Source of the DNA: Phragmitibacter flavus
Lineage (GTDB): Bacteria > Verrucomicrobiota > Verrucomicrobiia > Verrucomicrobiales > Verrucomicrobiaceae
NCBI RefSeq assembly: GCF_005780165.1
Contig: NZ_VAUV01000004.1
Location: 186,001-250,000 of the forward strand
Length of the DNA: 64,000 nt
Direction of reading: 5' to 3'
The notes under the pieces are model-generated. The model had not been told where the DNA came from and did no database searches. It worked only from the letters and a program-made list of their open reading frames with translations. Each line of letters begins with the position of its first letter. Positions within the stretch are counted from its first letter, which is position 1. Shown here in pieces: positions 36,609-45,603 of the stretch. A program made the translations under genes and the position numbers.

Positions 36609-37429
36609 TCCTCTACCTTGTCAGCGCCTTTCTCAATGCGGTAGAGTTTTCCGAAGCCGGTTTTGTCATCATCGCTCAGGGCGAACTGCAGCGTGCCGTG
36701 GCCATTTAGCGGGTAGTGCATGACGGATTGGCTGTCCCATTCGGTAAGCTCCTCCGCTCCCAGGCCGCCGCTCACCCATTTTTCCATGCGCTTTTTCTCC
36801 GCCGCAGTCATCCCCTCCTGGGCTTTGGGATGGATTTGTTCGTGGCGGAATCCCAGCACATGCCCCAGCTCATGCCGGATGATGCCGACCCGGTCGTAGA
36901 GGAGGTCAAGAGCGAAAGTGCCGGGGCCGATGAACACGATGCGGTCTTTCTTTGCGGCGTTGGGGAAGAAGGCCAGCGCGAGCAAGTTAGGATCACTCGG
37001 AAAGGGATGGTAGGCAAAAGTGAAAGCGGCTTTCTTCCCGGGTTCTGCGGGAGCAAAGCGGATCATATCCAGAACACCCTCGTCTTTTGCAGCCCTGTTC
37101 CAATCGTCGGCGGCTTGGGCGCAAATTGTTTTCGCGGTTTGAAACCAGGCTTTGTGTTCGCCAAAGGAAACCTCATCAATCGTCCAGCTAAGCACTGTGC
37201 CGGGCGCCCAACGGAGTTTTTTGTCATTCAAAGTGGCGACGATGAGACGGTCCACCGTGGCGGCGTCACGCTTCTCGTTAGAAAGCAAGGCGAGAGTTTC
37301 CCTCGCATAATTTTGAAGCTGGCTTGCAGGAATCACCAAATCGTTTTCGACGATGTAGCCGGTTTCATTGCCCGCCTGAATGGTCCGGGCGGTCTTTATG
37401 ATGTGTTCAGTCAGTTCGTTGGCATTCAT
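36596..37429 (-). CDS. Metzincin-type zinc protease
   Basis: A 277-residue protein with the full metzincin signature HELGHVLGFRHE (His186, Glu187, His190, His196) and the Met-turn Ser-Val-Met-His-Tyr (Met237). This places it near the astacin/matrixin families. The N-terminal 75 residues are a helical region of the sort that may dock to a partner (ELTEHIIKTARTIQAG). No signal peptide or transmembrane helix is seen, unusual for metzincins, which are mostly secreted. The stop overlaps the start of the HExxH protease gene. The N-terminal part may be an adaptor-like domain shared with other gene products of the operon (inference). Confidence 0.85.
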   Translation of the reverse strand: MNANELTEHIIKTARTIQAGNETGYIVENDLVIPASQLQNYARETLALLSNEKRDAATVDRLIVATLNDKKLRWAPGTVLSWTIDEVSFGEHKAWFQTAKTICAQAADDWNRAAKDEGVLDMIRFAPAEPGKKAAFTFAYHPFPSDPNLLALAFFPNAAKKDRIVFIGPGTFALDLLYDRVGIIRHELGHVLGFRHEQIHPKAQEGMTAAEKKRMEKWVSGGLGAEELTEWDSQSVMHYPLNGHGTLQFALSDDDKTGFGKLYRIEKGADKVEECHL

Positions 37430-37476
37430 AAGCGTGTCGTAATTTGAGTGATAGGTTGGAATGGAGATGACGGAGC

Positions 37477-39729
37477 TTAAACGTATTTCTTGATGATCGG
37501 GATATAGCTGTCCCGGATGGCGTGATCCTTCACACTGAAGCCGGGGATGCGGAAGGCTTGGATCTGGGCGTCCGTTGGCGGCAGGTAGAGTGCATTAGGA
37601 TCGGTGGGTTCGGCCAATTCCTCGTCGAGCTGTTGCTGTAAAGCCTTGAATTGCGCTTGGTTTAGCTCGTCCCCGGTTTCGCCGCTTTCGGGGGAAAGCG
37701 TGGCGGCAAGTCCGGCCAACGCTGGGTTTTTCAGTTCGCCTTTACGATCGAACCAATATAACTCACCGAAGTGGGAAAAGTTCGGGGGAACGCGGGTGAC
37801 GATGTCATCATTGTTTCGGAATCTGAAGTAACGTCCGCCATGTTTCTGCTGGTAAAAATCCTCAATGGCGCTGCGCCCGAGCTTAGGCTGGCCATAGGTA
37901 TAGAAACAGAACTTCGCGCCTGGGAATTTTGCGACCAGCTCCGCGCCCGCGATGATGGCCAGCGCGCCGCCGAGACTGTGGCCGGTGACATGAATGACTT
38001 TGCTGGCGGCTGCGGCGGATTTCAGGTGAGCGAGTATCTGATCCTCGACCACCTTGTATGCCTCGTAGAAACCTTTGTGGACTTTCCCATACTGCCCTGC
38101 CCCGGTGTCATGGGAGGTGATGGTGAGATTGCGCAGCCAGTCGGCGACTTTCTTCTCCGACCCACGGAAGCTAAGAAGAACCGCATGGTCATCCCATGCG
38201 ACGAATCCCTGGGTCCCGGCTTTCTCGAAATGCTGGTAGCCTTTAAAACCCCAGCGCCCTAGGGCGAGGGATTTCGTCGCCGGTTTGTCACTGCTATAGG
38301 CTTCGTCGCTGGCGAGGGCGAGGGAGAGAGCATTCTGCCATGAGAAGGCGGTCTCCCGCAGCGTTTCACGGTCAAAGCCAGGCAGTTCCAAGGCCGATGT
38401 GCGGGCGGCCACCGCATCTTCGGAAGCGAAGTGGAGGGCGAGTCCCTGGCCGAGTTTTCGGTCGCTGATTTCTGCGGGATCCACGGAAAGCCCGCTGAGC
38501 GAACTCCCCGGCTGGGTCGTGGAAACCGCCCCTGTGAGATCATCTTTGCCGATGGACTTGAGCGTGAGCGCCTCTCCCTTTGCCAGCTTCATGACAGCGT
38601 CGATCACGGAAGGCTCGTTCACCAGCGTGCCATGCTCGCCAGTGACGAGATAGGCCTTGAGACCGGGAACCAGCGAGGAAAGATTCAACGCCGCGCCATC
38701 ACCTTCTTTGCTGAGGTGATCCATGTCCCTGTCGGTATGATCCGCGTTCCACGGCATGGCGGCAGTGGTGTCGATACCTTGGGAGACCAGATGCGTTGCG
38801 GAGGCAAAGATCGGACTGGCGAGAATGGTGTACTTCAACTCGCGGCTGGCATCCAAAAGGCGCTGCGAGGGCTTGATCTCACCCGGCCAGCCAGCCTGCG
38901 TGTAAAGATCAGCAGCCTCCGGGAACACCTGCGGATGGGGCAGCATGTCCACCAGCCCCGCGAAGCTAGCGGCCATTCGCTGAAAATCCTCCAGGCTCTC
39001 AAAGATGGAAAAACGATCCAGCTTATGGAACGAAGGCGCAAGCCCAAGAATGGTGACGGGCACGCTGTAAGAACCGCTGAGCGGCGAACCGACGAACACC
39101 GCGTGCTCCACCAGCGACTGCCAATCCGGGTGCCGCGCGGCGAAGGCGGCAGCCACCAACCCGCCCATGGAATGGCACACAAGCACCGCTTTCCGCCCCT
39201 GCTTCACCGAGTCCAGAGCGCGCAACTGCGCCGCGAGATCATCCGCCGCCGCCGTGACACTGCGCCGCCAGTCATAGCAGAACACGCGGTTCCTGAAGCG
39301 GGCGGTTGTCCAGGCATCGAGAGCCTTGTTGTATTTTTTCTCGACATGGCCATCCGTCCGCATAGTAACGCCCGGCGCATCGCTGACACCGTCACTTTGC
39401 AGCGTGAGCCGTTTGGAATATCGGCCTTTGACCAGTTCAAAGAGATCCAGCCAGATGCGGTTGCGCCGTTTAGCGACATCCGCCAGGTGGCAGTCCGTGA
39501 TGCCATGCACAAGGACGATCTCCGGCAGATCAGGATCAGGTGGCAAAGTAAGCCCCGCCGGAGCCGCCTCAAAGGGAGCTTCCGGCGAATGCGCCGCGAC
39601 AAGCGCCGCCGCCTTATCTTCACCAATTAACGGAATCAAAACTGCCCGCGTGGCCGTGTCCGCATTAAGGATCAATTGTGCGAGGTCCGCGTCGTCGAAG
39701 CATGAGATGAGGTCGGTGAGTGTGTTCAT
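37477..39729 (-). CDS. Double lipase/esterase (LCAT-like plus class 3 lipase)
   Basis: A 750-residue protein with two alpha/beta-hydrolase domains. The first has EIVLVHGITD and the nucleophile elbow VCHSMGGLVAA (Ser187). The second is a class 3 lipase with LLSFRGSEKKVADWLRNL, HKGFYEAY, the elbow VTGHSLGGALA (Ser585), an acid in RNNDDIVTRVPP and a His in NFSHFGELYWF. The first 50 residues (LISCFDDADLAQLILNAD) are a short helical module like an effector-associated adaptor. Target is probably membrane phospholipids. There is no secretion signal. It lies 47 bases upstream (in transcription) of the metzincin gene. Confidence 0.82.
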   Translation of the reverse strand: MNTLTDLISCFDDADLAQLILNADTATRAVLIPLIGEDKAAALVAAHSPEAPFEAAPAGLTLPPDPDLPEIVLVHGITDCHLADVAKRRNRIWLDLFELVKGRYSKRLTLQSDGVSDAPGVTMRTDGHVEKKYNKALDAWTTARFRNRVFCYDWRRSVTAAADDLAAQLRALDSVKQGRKAVLVCHSMGGLVAAAFAARHPDWQSLVEHAVFVGSPLSGSYSVPVTILGLAPSFHKLDRFSIFESLEDFQRMAASFAGLVDMLPHPQVFPEAADLYTQAGWPGEIKPSQRLLDASRELKYTILASPIFASATHLVSQGIDTTAAMPWNADHTDRDMDHLSKEGDGAALNLSSLVPGLKAYLVTGEHGTLVNEPSVIDAVMKLAKGEALTLKSIGKDDLTGAVSTTQPGSSLSGLSVDPAEISDRKLGQGLALHFASEDAVAARTSALELPGFDRETLRETAFSWQNALSLALASDEAYSSDKPATKSLALGRWGFKGYQHFEKAGTQGFVAWDDHAVLLSFRGSEKKVADWLRNLTITSHDTGAGQYGKVHKGFYEAYKVVEDQILAHLKSAAAASKVIHVTGHSLGGALAIIAGAELVAKFPGAKFCFYTYGQPKLGRSAIEDFYQQKHGGRYFRFRNNDDIVTRVPPNFSHFGELYWFDRKGELKNPALAGLAATLSPESGETGDELNQAQFKALQQQLDEELAEPTDPNALYLPPTDAQIQAFRIPGFSVKDHAIRDSYIPIIKKYV

Positions 39730-39831
39730 GGTGGTGGTTGGAAGGATTGGATTGGTGAGGCAATGGTTCGGAATAAGATTTAGGGCTGGCAGTGTTTTAT
39801 ACTCGGATGGAGCAGGGAAATGTGAGGAGTG

Positions 39832-42800
39832 TTATTTGGCAGTCGTGGGAACCGGTGTGGTGATTTCGGTAGCTTTGATCTCCAACTCCAAAGCAGTCAT
39901 CACCTCCTTGAGCGTGATCCGACGCACCGGAGCACTGAGATCGATGTCTTTCATACGGCAAGTGGCTTGTTCGCTCTTTACAAGATCGACAAATTTCCAG
40001 AGGTTGCCGTCGAATTTTTGACCTATTTGTTTCTCCAGCGATTCCAAAACAAGAAATTGCAAAGTTCCTACGCAGAAAGGGCTTTTGAGGAGGTTAGCCA
40101 ATGAAGGGATGTCGAGGGATTGGCATGCGTGCTGAACTGCGAGATACTCGGGCGGCAGCGGATCACGACACTTTCCAGAAGAGTCCATAGAGGACGGGAT
40201 TGCGTCTGGCAGAAGTTGCTGGAGTAACAATTCTCGACAGATAGATAGGGTAGAGTCGCTGGGAAACGTTTTCATGAACACTAGCTGTGACAGACCTAAG
40301 GAAAACCTAGTTCTCTTGAAAAGGGCAAGAACCGTTCTGCTCGTTAAGTTGCGACAGAGGACTGAATTCAGCCTGTTTGCAAGACAGGCCAACGCCTCAG
40401 CCAAGACGAAAGGACGATTCAGATACCCCTGATCCGGTTCTTCGATGGCTCGAATCAAACTGTGTGCAAGCGGTGCTGTCGTGTCGTGGGTCAAATTATC
40501 CGAAAGTTTGATCAATGATTTGACAAGGTGACGAGAATTCGTCCCGTCAGACTTTATAAGAGCATCAACCAACTGTCGAGCCAGCGGAGCCGCTTCCTTC
40601 GCCGTTAGATTTTCCGATGACTCAGTAAGGCTAGAAAGACTATCCGCATTCTTTTCATGGGGCCTTATTACGGGGGGGGCGACCAAAAGTGGTGCCAGCC
40701 AAGCTGCCATCTCCGGCGTCAGTTTTTCAGCCAGCTTCGTCAATGATTTAATCAAAATGGAAACCCGTTCATCATTTCTTCCTTTCCACCGTTCGAGGTA
40801 TGAACCCAACACTCCGGCAAGCCGTTCTGCCATTTCTGGATTGAGATAATCCACTAGTAGGGCCAAGGACTCCCCCAGCGAGGAAAGGCTATCACTTGGC
40901 CAGATTTTTGGATATTCTAGGGCTGACACGGAGCTTTCAGTTAGCCACGCCACCATTTCCGGTGTCAGCTTGGAAGCCAATTTTTTCGATGATTTAGTAA
41001 GAAGGCAAATCTGTTCAACACCTTTATCTTCCGAGTCTTCAAGAGATGAACCCAAAATTATCGCAAGTGGCTCGGCCATCTTTGGTGGCAGATGAGCCAC
41101 AAGCTTGGCAAAGGACTCGGCGAAAGCGGAAAGACGAGCAGTATTCTTCTCATTAGTATTTCCGAGCGCTGAAGCGAGTTCCTTAGCTAGCGATGCTGCT
41201 ATATCCGGCGTCAGCCTGTGTGTAAGTTTGTTCAACGACTCGGCCAGAGCGGTAATGCGTTCGCGTTCCCACACTTTCGGATTTTCGAGGGCTGAAACCA
41301 AGCGGCTGGCAAGTTGTGCCGCCCTGTCTGGCGTCAGCTTTCCTTCGAGCTTGCTCAACGACTCAGGCAGGCGGGAAAGGTAATCCCTTTTCCACTCCTC
41401 CGGATTTTCGAGGCCAGAAATTAGGAGCTTGGTGTATGGATCTGCTTCGTCCGTCGTCAGCCTGGCGGCAAGTTTGACTATAGGTTCGGCCAAGGCGGGG
41501 AACCCTCCCGGATACTCCTTTCCCATTTTCTCGAGTGCATCAGCCAGGAGCTTCACCAAATGGGCCGCATTTACTGGGGTTAGCTTGTCCGCGAGCTTGC
41601 TCAATAACTCTGAACATAGTTTTCGTCGATCGTAAAACTGCGGATTCGTTTCCTCAAGGACTGAAACTAAGCGCCTTGCAAGACTCGCGGTCATCTCCGG
41701 CGTCAATTTGTCTGAAAGCTTCTTCAACGAATCGGAAAGATGAATAATATAGTCGGGATTGTTATCCTCCTTCTTGATGGCTGAAAGCAGGCGATGCGCG
41801 AACTGTTTCGCCATGTCCGGTGTCAGTTTATCTGCTAGTTTATCCAGTGAAGAAGATAAGTTGGAAAGACGATCACTATTCCGATCATTCCCATTTTCGA
41901 GTGCTAAAGTGATGCTTTTTGCAAGAGTCTCCGCTTCATTCGACGTTAGTTTGCCAATCAGATTGTCCAGTGACTTCGACAGGACGGAAAGACGATCTGG
42001 ATTTTGCTCTTCCGGCTTTACCTGGGCGGCAATCAGGCTTCGCGCAAGCGGGAACGCCTTATTTGGCGCCAGCTTGTTCGTGAGCGTGCCCAGCGGCTCG
42101 GCTAGGCGGGAAAGACGAAAAGAGTCCTCCTCCCCCCTCTGTTCGATGATTGAAACCAGGCTTCGAGCGAGATGTGCCGCCGTATCCGAAGTCACCTTGT
42201 CCGCGAGATTGGCCAGTGCTTCGGTTAGAGGGAAAAGGCGTCCGCGGTCCGACATCTGCGGATTCTCGATGGCTGAAACCAGTCGATCAGCGAGATGCGC
42301 CGCATCATCAGGCTCTAATCTTACGACGAATCTCATCATCAACTCTGCAAAAATAGAAAGCCGAGTAGAATCCGCATCCACTGGCTCTTCGATGGTTGAA
42401 ATCAACTTTTCTGCCCAAATAAAGGCATCGACACGATTCCGATTTAAGCCAACCGTCGCATGCAGGCCGACCGCCTGGTTCTTGAAGGCGGGCAGAGGGT
42501 CGCCAACCAGCCACACTCCCAATAATTTTTCACGAACTGCCTCATTCTTATCATTCAGTTCCGCAAGTTCCCACAGGGTGTTCACCTCAATAGACGATAG
42601 AGATGTCGATTGGCCGATGATACGCGAAAAGGTGTTAGTCAGTGCGGTCTGAGCAGCTTGTTTTTCTTTCCATGACGCCCAACCGAACCAGGCTGCCAGT
42701 GCTGCGAGTGCGACAACCGCGATTAGCCAGTTTCTCAGGGTTCCGGCTTTTGCTTTCTCCCGCTCCAGTTGGGCGATTTTATCCCATTTGGCCAAATCTC

Positions 42801-43512
42801 CGACATCTTTATCCAAAATTCCTGCAATGATGCGCAGAAGCTTTCCGTGCAAGTCCGTATTAAATGCCTCGACTTTCTTCGAAATGCCGCTTTCCCCTGC
42901 TGCTTTGAGGGCCTCTCGGTAAGCCGCAGGTGACGTCCAGCTTTGTGTGTTGTCTGGGAGGCGGAAGTCAGCAAAGTCGATCTCGGCTTCAATGTCCGAT
43001 ATTTTTTGATCTTCTCCCAACTTATACGAAAGAGATTTGGGATAACAGGGTTTTTCATCATCAGGGAGCTTTCCATCTCCTTTGTTTCGATGTGGATCTC
43101 CTTGGATAATGATTGGCAGGAGACAGTAATCCTCCTTTTTGCCTTTTTCTATGTTTTGCTTTTTGAATTCAAGGATTTCATCGCACATCCATGGACTTTC
43201 TGGAGCCTCGGGAGTGCAGAGGACGATCATGTAACGGGAGCGCCTGACTCTGGCACGTATTTCATCGGAGAGACTGGACCCATAAGGAAGCTGTTTTTCA
43301 TCACGAAAGACGGGATAGAGTCTTTCAGCAATCGTTTCTCCCCGTTTGTTTTTCGTGCCAACGAGTTCGGGCGGTATTTCGTAGGCTTGCAAAGCCTCTT
43401 GCAGCCAACTGCCCCATTGTCTTCCGGGTTCCCGGTTGTTGATGTGGCGGTAGCTGATGAAGCACCAGAACTCGCGTTCGGCATGGTTTTCAGGCGCTCC
43501 TTTGGGATTCAT
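39832..43512 (-). CDS. TIR-TM protein with about 17 tandem 41-residue helical repeats
   Basis: A 1226-residue protein. The TIR domain (about 14-150) starts EFWCFISYRHINN and carries SPWMCDEILEFKKQ with Trp108 and putative catalytic Glu112. A transmembrane helix lies at 262-279 (WLIAVVALAALAAWFGW). From about 370 to 1067 about 17 repeats of 41 residues run end to end, with a consensus of LVSALEN, about six variable residues, RLSxLxESLxKLADKLTP and DxAAxLAxR. They form two-helix units like HEAT repeats. A final 160 residues differ. It belongs to the eight-gene operon, between the cell-wall hydrolase and the lipase. Confidence 0.82.
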   Translation of the reverse strand: MNPKGAPENHAEREFWCFISYRHINNREPGRQWGSWLQEALQAYEIPPELVGTKNKRGETIAERLYPVFRDEKQLPYGSSLSDEIRARVRRSRYMIVLCTPEAPESPWMCDEILEFKKQNIEKGKKEDYCLLPIIIQGDPHRNKGDGKLPDDEKPCYPKSLSYKLGEDQKISDIEAEIDFADFRLPDNTQSWTSPAAYREALKAAGESGISKKVEAFNTDLHGKLLRIIAGILDKDVGDLAKWDKIAQLEREKAKAGTLRNWLIAVVALAALAAWFGWASWKEKQAAQTALTNTFSRIIGQSTSLSSIEVNTLWELAELNDKNEAVREKLLGVWLVGDPLPAFKNQAVGLHATVGLNRNRVDAFIWAEKLISTIEEPVDADSTRLSIFAELMMRFVVRLEPDDAAHLADRLVSAIENPQMSDRGRLFPLTEALANLADKVTSDTAAHLARSLVSIIEQRGEEDSFRLSRLAEPLGTLTNKLAPNKAFPLARSLIAAQVKPEEQNPDRLSVLSKSLDNLIGKLTSNEAETLAKSITLALENGNDRNSDRLSNLSSSLDKLADKLTPDMAKQFAHRLLSAIKKEDNNPDYIIHLSDSLKKLSDKLTPEMTASLARRLVSVLEETNPQFYDRRKLCSELLSKLADKLTPVNAAHLVKLLADALEKMGKEYPGGFPALAEPIVKLAARLTTDEADPYTKLLISGLENPEEWKRDYLSRLPESLSKLEGKLTPDRAAQLASRLVSALENPKVWERERITALAESLNKLTHRLTPDIAASLAKELASALGNTNEKNTARLSAFAESFAKLVAHLPPKMAEPLAIILGSSLEDSEDKGVEQICLLTKSSKKLASKLTPEMVAWLTESSVSALEYPKIWPSDSLSSLGESLALLVDYLNPEMAERLAGVLGSYLERWKGRNDERVSILIKSLTKLAEKLTPEMAAWLAPLLVAPPVIRPHEKNADSLSSLTESSENLTAKEAAPLARQLVDALIKSDGTNSRHLVKSLIKLSDNLTHDTTAPLAHSLIRAIEEPDQGYLNRPFVLAEALACLANRLNSVLCRNLTSRTVLALFKRTRFSLGLSQLVFMKTFPSDSTLSICRELLLQQLLPDAIPSSMDSSGKCRDPLPPEYLAVQHACQSLDIPSLANLLKSPFCVGTLQFLVLESLEKQIGQKFDGNLWKFVDLVKSEQATCRMKDIDLSAPVRRITLKEVMTALELEIKATEITTPVPTTAK
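40312..42405 (-). repeat. Tandem 123-base coding repeats
   Basis: Within the TIR-repeat gene about 17 units of 41 codons follow each other without spacers. Copies are diverged at the base level but share LTPxxAAxLAxxLVSALEN-type cores; two late copies are shortened by about three codons. Such arrays can gain or lose units by recombination and usually build elongated binding surfaces. Confidence 0.75.
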
Positions 43513-43526
43513 TGAGCGGCTGTTTC

Positions 43527-45479
43527 CTATTTTGGTTCCCCTTCGATCAAAATCACGGCATCCGAGATTCTGCCGGATTTGGGGAATCTTGTGCCGAGTT
43601 TTGCTTTCATGGCTTCGATGATGTCGATGACGCGCTGGCGGCTGTCTGTAAAGTTGATTTTGGAATTGGCGTCTTTCAGACCATCAGTGGGATTGAGGCA
43701 GCCGATGCTGCTGAGGTAATTCTCGCCGGGGTGGATGAGGATGGCGGTGCGTTCTTCGGTTTTCTGCAGGAGGAGGCCGGGCCTGGGCCGGTCTTTCCCG
43801 CTGGTATAGCCGTAGGTCTTGTAATTGGTGCCGTCCTGGATGGCGAGAGTGTAGGTTCCAGCGGCGATGCGGCGGTCTTGGTTGTCGCCGATGGCGGTGG
43901 TGTTATCGCCGGGGCCACCGCGTTCGACGATCTGGCCCCTGAGGTTTTTGATGGCGACGCCGTTCCAGTAACAGGTGTATTCACCGATAGTGCGGGCGTA
44001 GGCGATGCCGCTACGTTTCTCTTGGCGGATGCGTTTCAGATGGATGCAGAAGCCCTGTGCGGCGATGGCGGCGGGGCCGTGCAAACCGGCGGCCTGTGGT
44101 TGCGTGGAGGCCCGAGCGGCGGGGAGGTTGTTTTTCCACTGGTTCAGGAATGGCGTGGGATCGATGATGTCGCGACGGCGGAGGTAGGGAACGCCTGCGG
44201 CGGTGCGGGCGCCGACGGATGCGCCGACGCTGAGGGGGCCGGAGGCGGTTTTGTCATAGAGTTCCAGATGGAGCATGTCGCTGGGGACGGTGATGCCGAC
44301 GAGGTGGCCGACTTCGGCGATGGCTTGCCCGGCTCTGACGCGGTCTCCCTGCCTGACTTCGGCGTTGGCGGCGATCTCTCCATAACGGGCGATGAAGGTG
44401 CCGTGGTCGATCTCAAGCGCGTAAGTCCGGGCATAGAAGTCATAGGGACCGCGAATGACGACGCCGTCGGTGATCGCATGGATGACGGTTCCGGCGGGGA
44501 AATAGAGGTCGCACCCGGCATGGGCGCGGCTGCCGCTGGCGCGGCGCGCGCCGAAGGAACGCGGGGCGCTTGTCCAGTTGGCGGAGGGGAGCGTGGAGAA
44601 GGGGAAGTAGTGAGCAGGCGCTGCGAGTGCCGGTTCCTCTACGGAGTCGGTCAGCGGGCCGGTCTCGATGATGCGGAGCATTTCGCGCCAGGTTTTACCT
44701 TCCGGCTCAATGAGGCCGTCCGGCCGGGTGAGGAAGCGGCTCTGGAAGACTTTGATGGCTTTGACGGTGCTCGGCTTGGCCTCGTTGGAGGCGATCTTGC
44801 CGTCGTTGCCGAGGGGGTCGCAGGCGGGATTTGGCAGGATGATGGAGATTTGCAGAAGCATTTCCTGAACGGTTTTCACGTCTGCTTCGGTGTTCTGAGC
44901 GCCTTTTGCCGGGTCGCCGACAGAGCCTTTGATAACCCAGGAAGTGGTGATGCCGTCGAGGCTAACATTGACGCTTTGGTCGTCCGTGCCGTTGCGGCGG
45001 ATGCCGGGTTCCAGCAGTTCCAAAGTGGCGTTGAACTCGGACACGGGGACTTTGAAGCCACCGCCGATTTCATAGGCGGCCATGGCGGAGAATAAGTTGC
45101 GCAGCTGGCCGACATTGCCGATGGCCTGGGTGGTGGGATCGAAGATTTCGAGCCGTGTGTTCGGCCCGACGCCGACTCTGGCGATGACAAAGGCGGTGTA
45201 TTGCGCAGGGGAGTTGGGCGGCGCGCCCGGGAGGGAGCCGATGGTGTCGCTGGAGGGTGCCCAACGGGAGAGGATTTCGGCAATAGTTCTGCGGTTGTGC
45301 CGGAAGAAGTAGGATTTGAGCTGGAGGATGCCGGCACGGATGCCGTAAACGGCATCCTGAAAGACGGCGTGCCCTCTGGTATCGGTGCTGGAGTTTCTTC
45401 CATTGGCATCGAGCCAAGGAGACCGACCGTTTTTGACGTTGAGGTAATTCTTGTTTCGGATTCCTGTGGGTGTCGGCAT
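43527..45479 (-). CDS. Multidomain peptidoglycan hydrolase (P5-like, PG-binding, M23, DUF5675)
   Basis: A 650-residue protein. Residues 1-140 match the structural-protein P5-like domain of phage virion lysins (GIRNKNYLNVKNG; HAVFQDAVYGIRAG). Residues about 195-270 resemble a PG-binding-type helical module. Residues 300-410 are an M23 endopeptidase (SRAHAGCDLYFPAGT, His320 and Asp324; DMLHLELYD, His404), with Met where the first His of the usual HxH stands. From about 470 a DUF5675 domain follows (FCIHLKRIRQEKRSG; RTAILIHPGENY), an L,D-transpeptidase-like family. No signal peptide is present. It starts 14 bases before the TIR-repeat gene. Confidence 0.8.
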   Translation of the reverse strand: MPTPTGIRNKNYLNVKNGRSPWLDANGRNSSTDTRGHAVFQDAVYGIRAGILQLKSYFFRHNRRTIAEILSRWAPSSDTIGSLPGAPPNSPAQYTAFVIARVGVGPNTRLEIFDPTTQAIGNVGQLRNLFSAMAAYEIGGGFKVPVSEFNATLELLEPGIRRNGTDDQSVNVSLDGITTSWVIKGSVGDPAKGAQNTEADVKTVQEMLLQISIILPNPACDPLGNDGKIASNEAKPSTVKAIKVFQSRFLTRPDGLIEPEGKTWREMLRIIETGPLTDSVEEPALAAPAHYFPFSTLPSANWTSAPRSFGARRASGSRAHAGCDLYFPAGTVIHAITDGVVIRGPYDFYARTYALEIDHGTFIARYGEIAANAEVRQGDRVRAGQAIAEVGHLVGITVPSDMLHLELYDKTASGPLSVGASVGARTAAGVPYLRRRDIIDPTPFLNQWKNNLPAARASTQPQAAGLHGPAAIAAQGFCIHLKRIRQEKRSGIAYARTIGEYTCYWNGVAIKNLRGQIVERGGPGDNTTAIGDNQDRRIAAGTYTLAIQDGTNYKTYGYTSGKDRPRPGLLLQKTEERTAILIHPGENYLSSIGCLNPTDGLKDANSKINFTDSRQRVIDIIEAMKAKLGTRFPKSGRISDAVILIEGEPK

Positions 45480-45603
45480 GGCGTTCGAGTAGGTTAATGT
45501 TCGGTTTACGGGCGAAGGGCTCTGTCAGAGATAGAAGTTGGGCTTAATCGGGAGAAGAAAACTGCCATCGGAAATTAAGCGTTTGATCCTTCATCCAACG
45601 ATT

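Noticed and set aside
38431-39630. Plus-strand open frame of 399 codons opposite the lipase gene
   Set aside because: No motif; the opposite strand has two lipase elbows in frame.
40312-42405. Regular repeats that might be a CRISPR array
   Set aside because: The unit is 123 bases, coding, contiguous and diverged; there are no spacers.
43512-45095. Plus-strand open frame of 527 codons opposite the peptidoglycan hydrolase
   Set aside because: It is a shadow; the minus-strand protein has clear P5, M23 and DUF5675 motifs.
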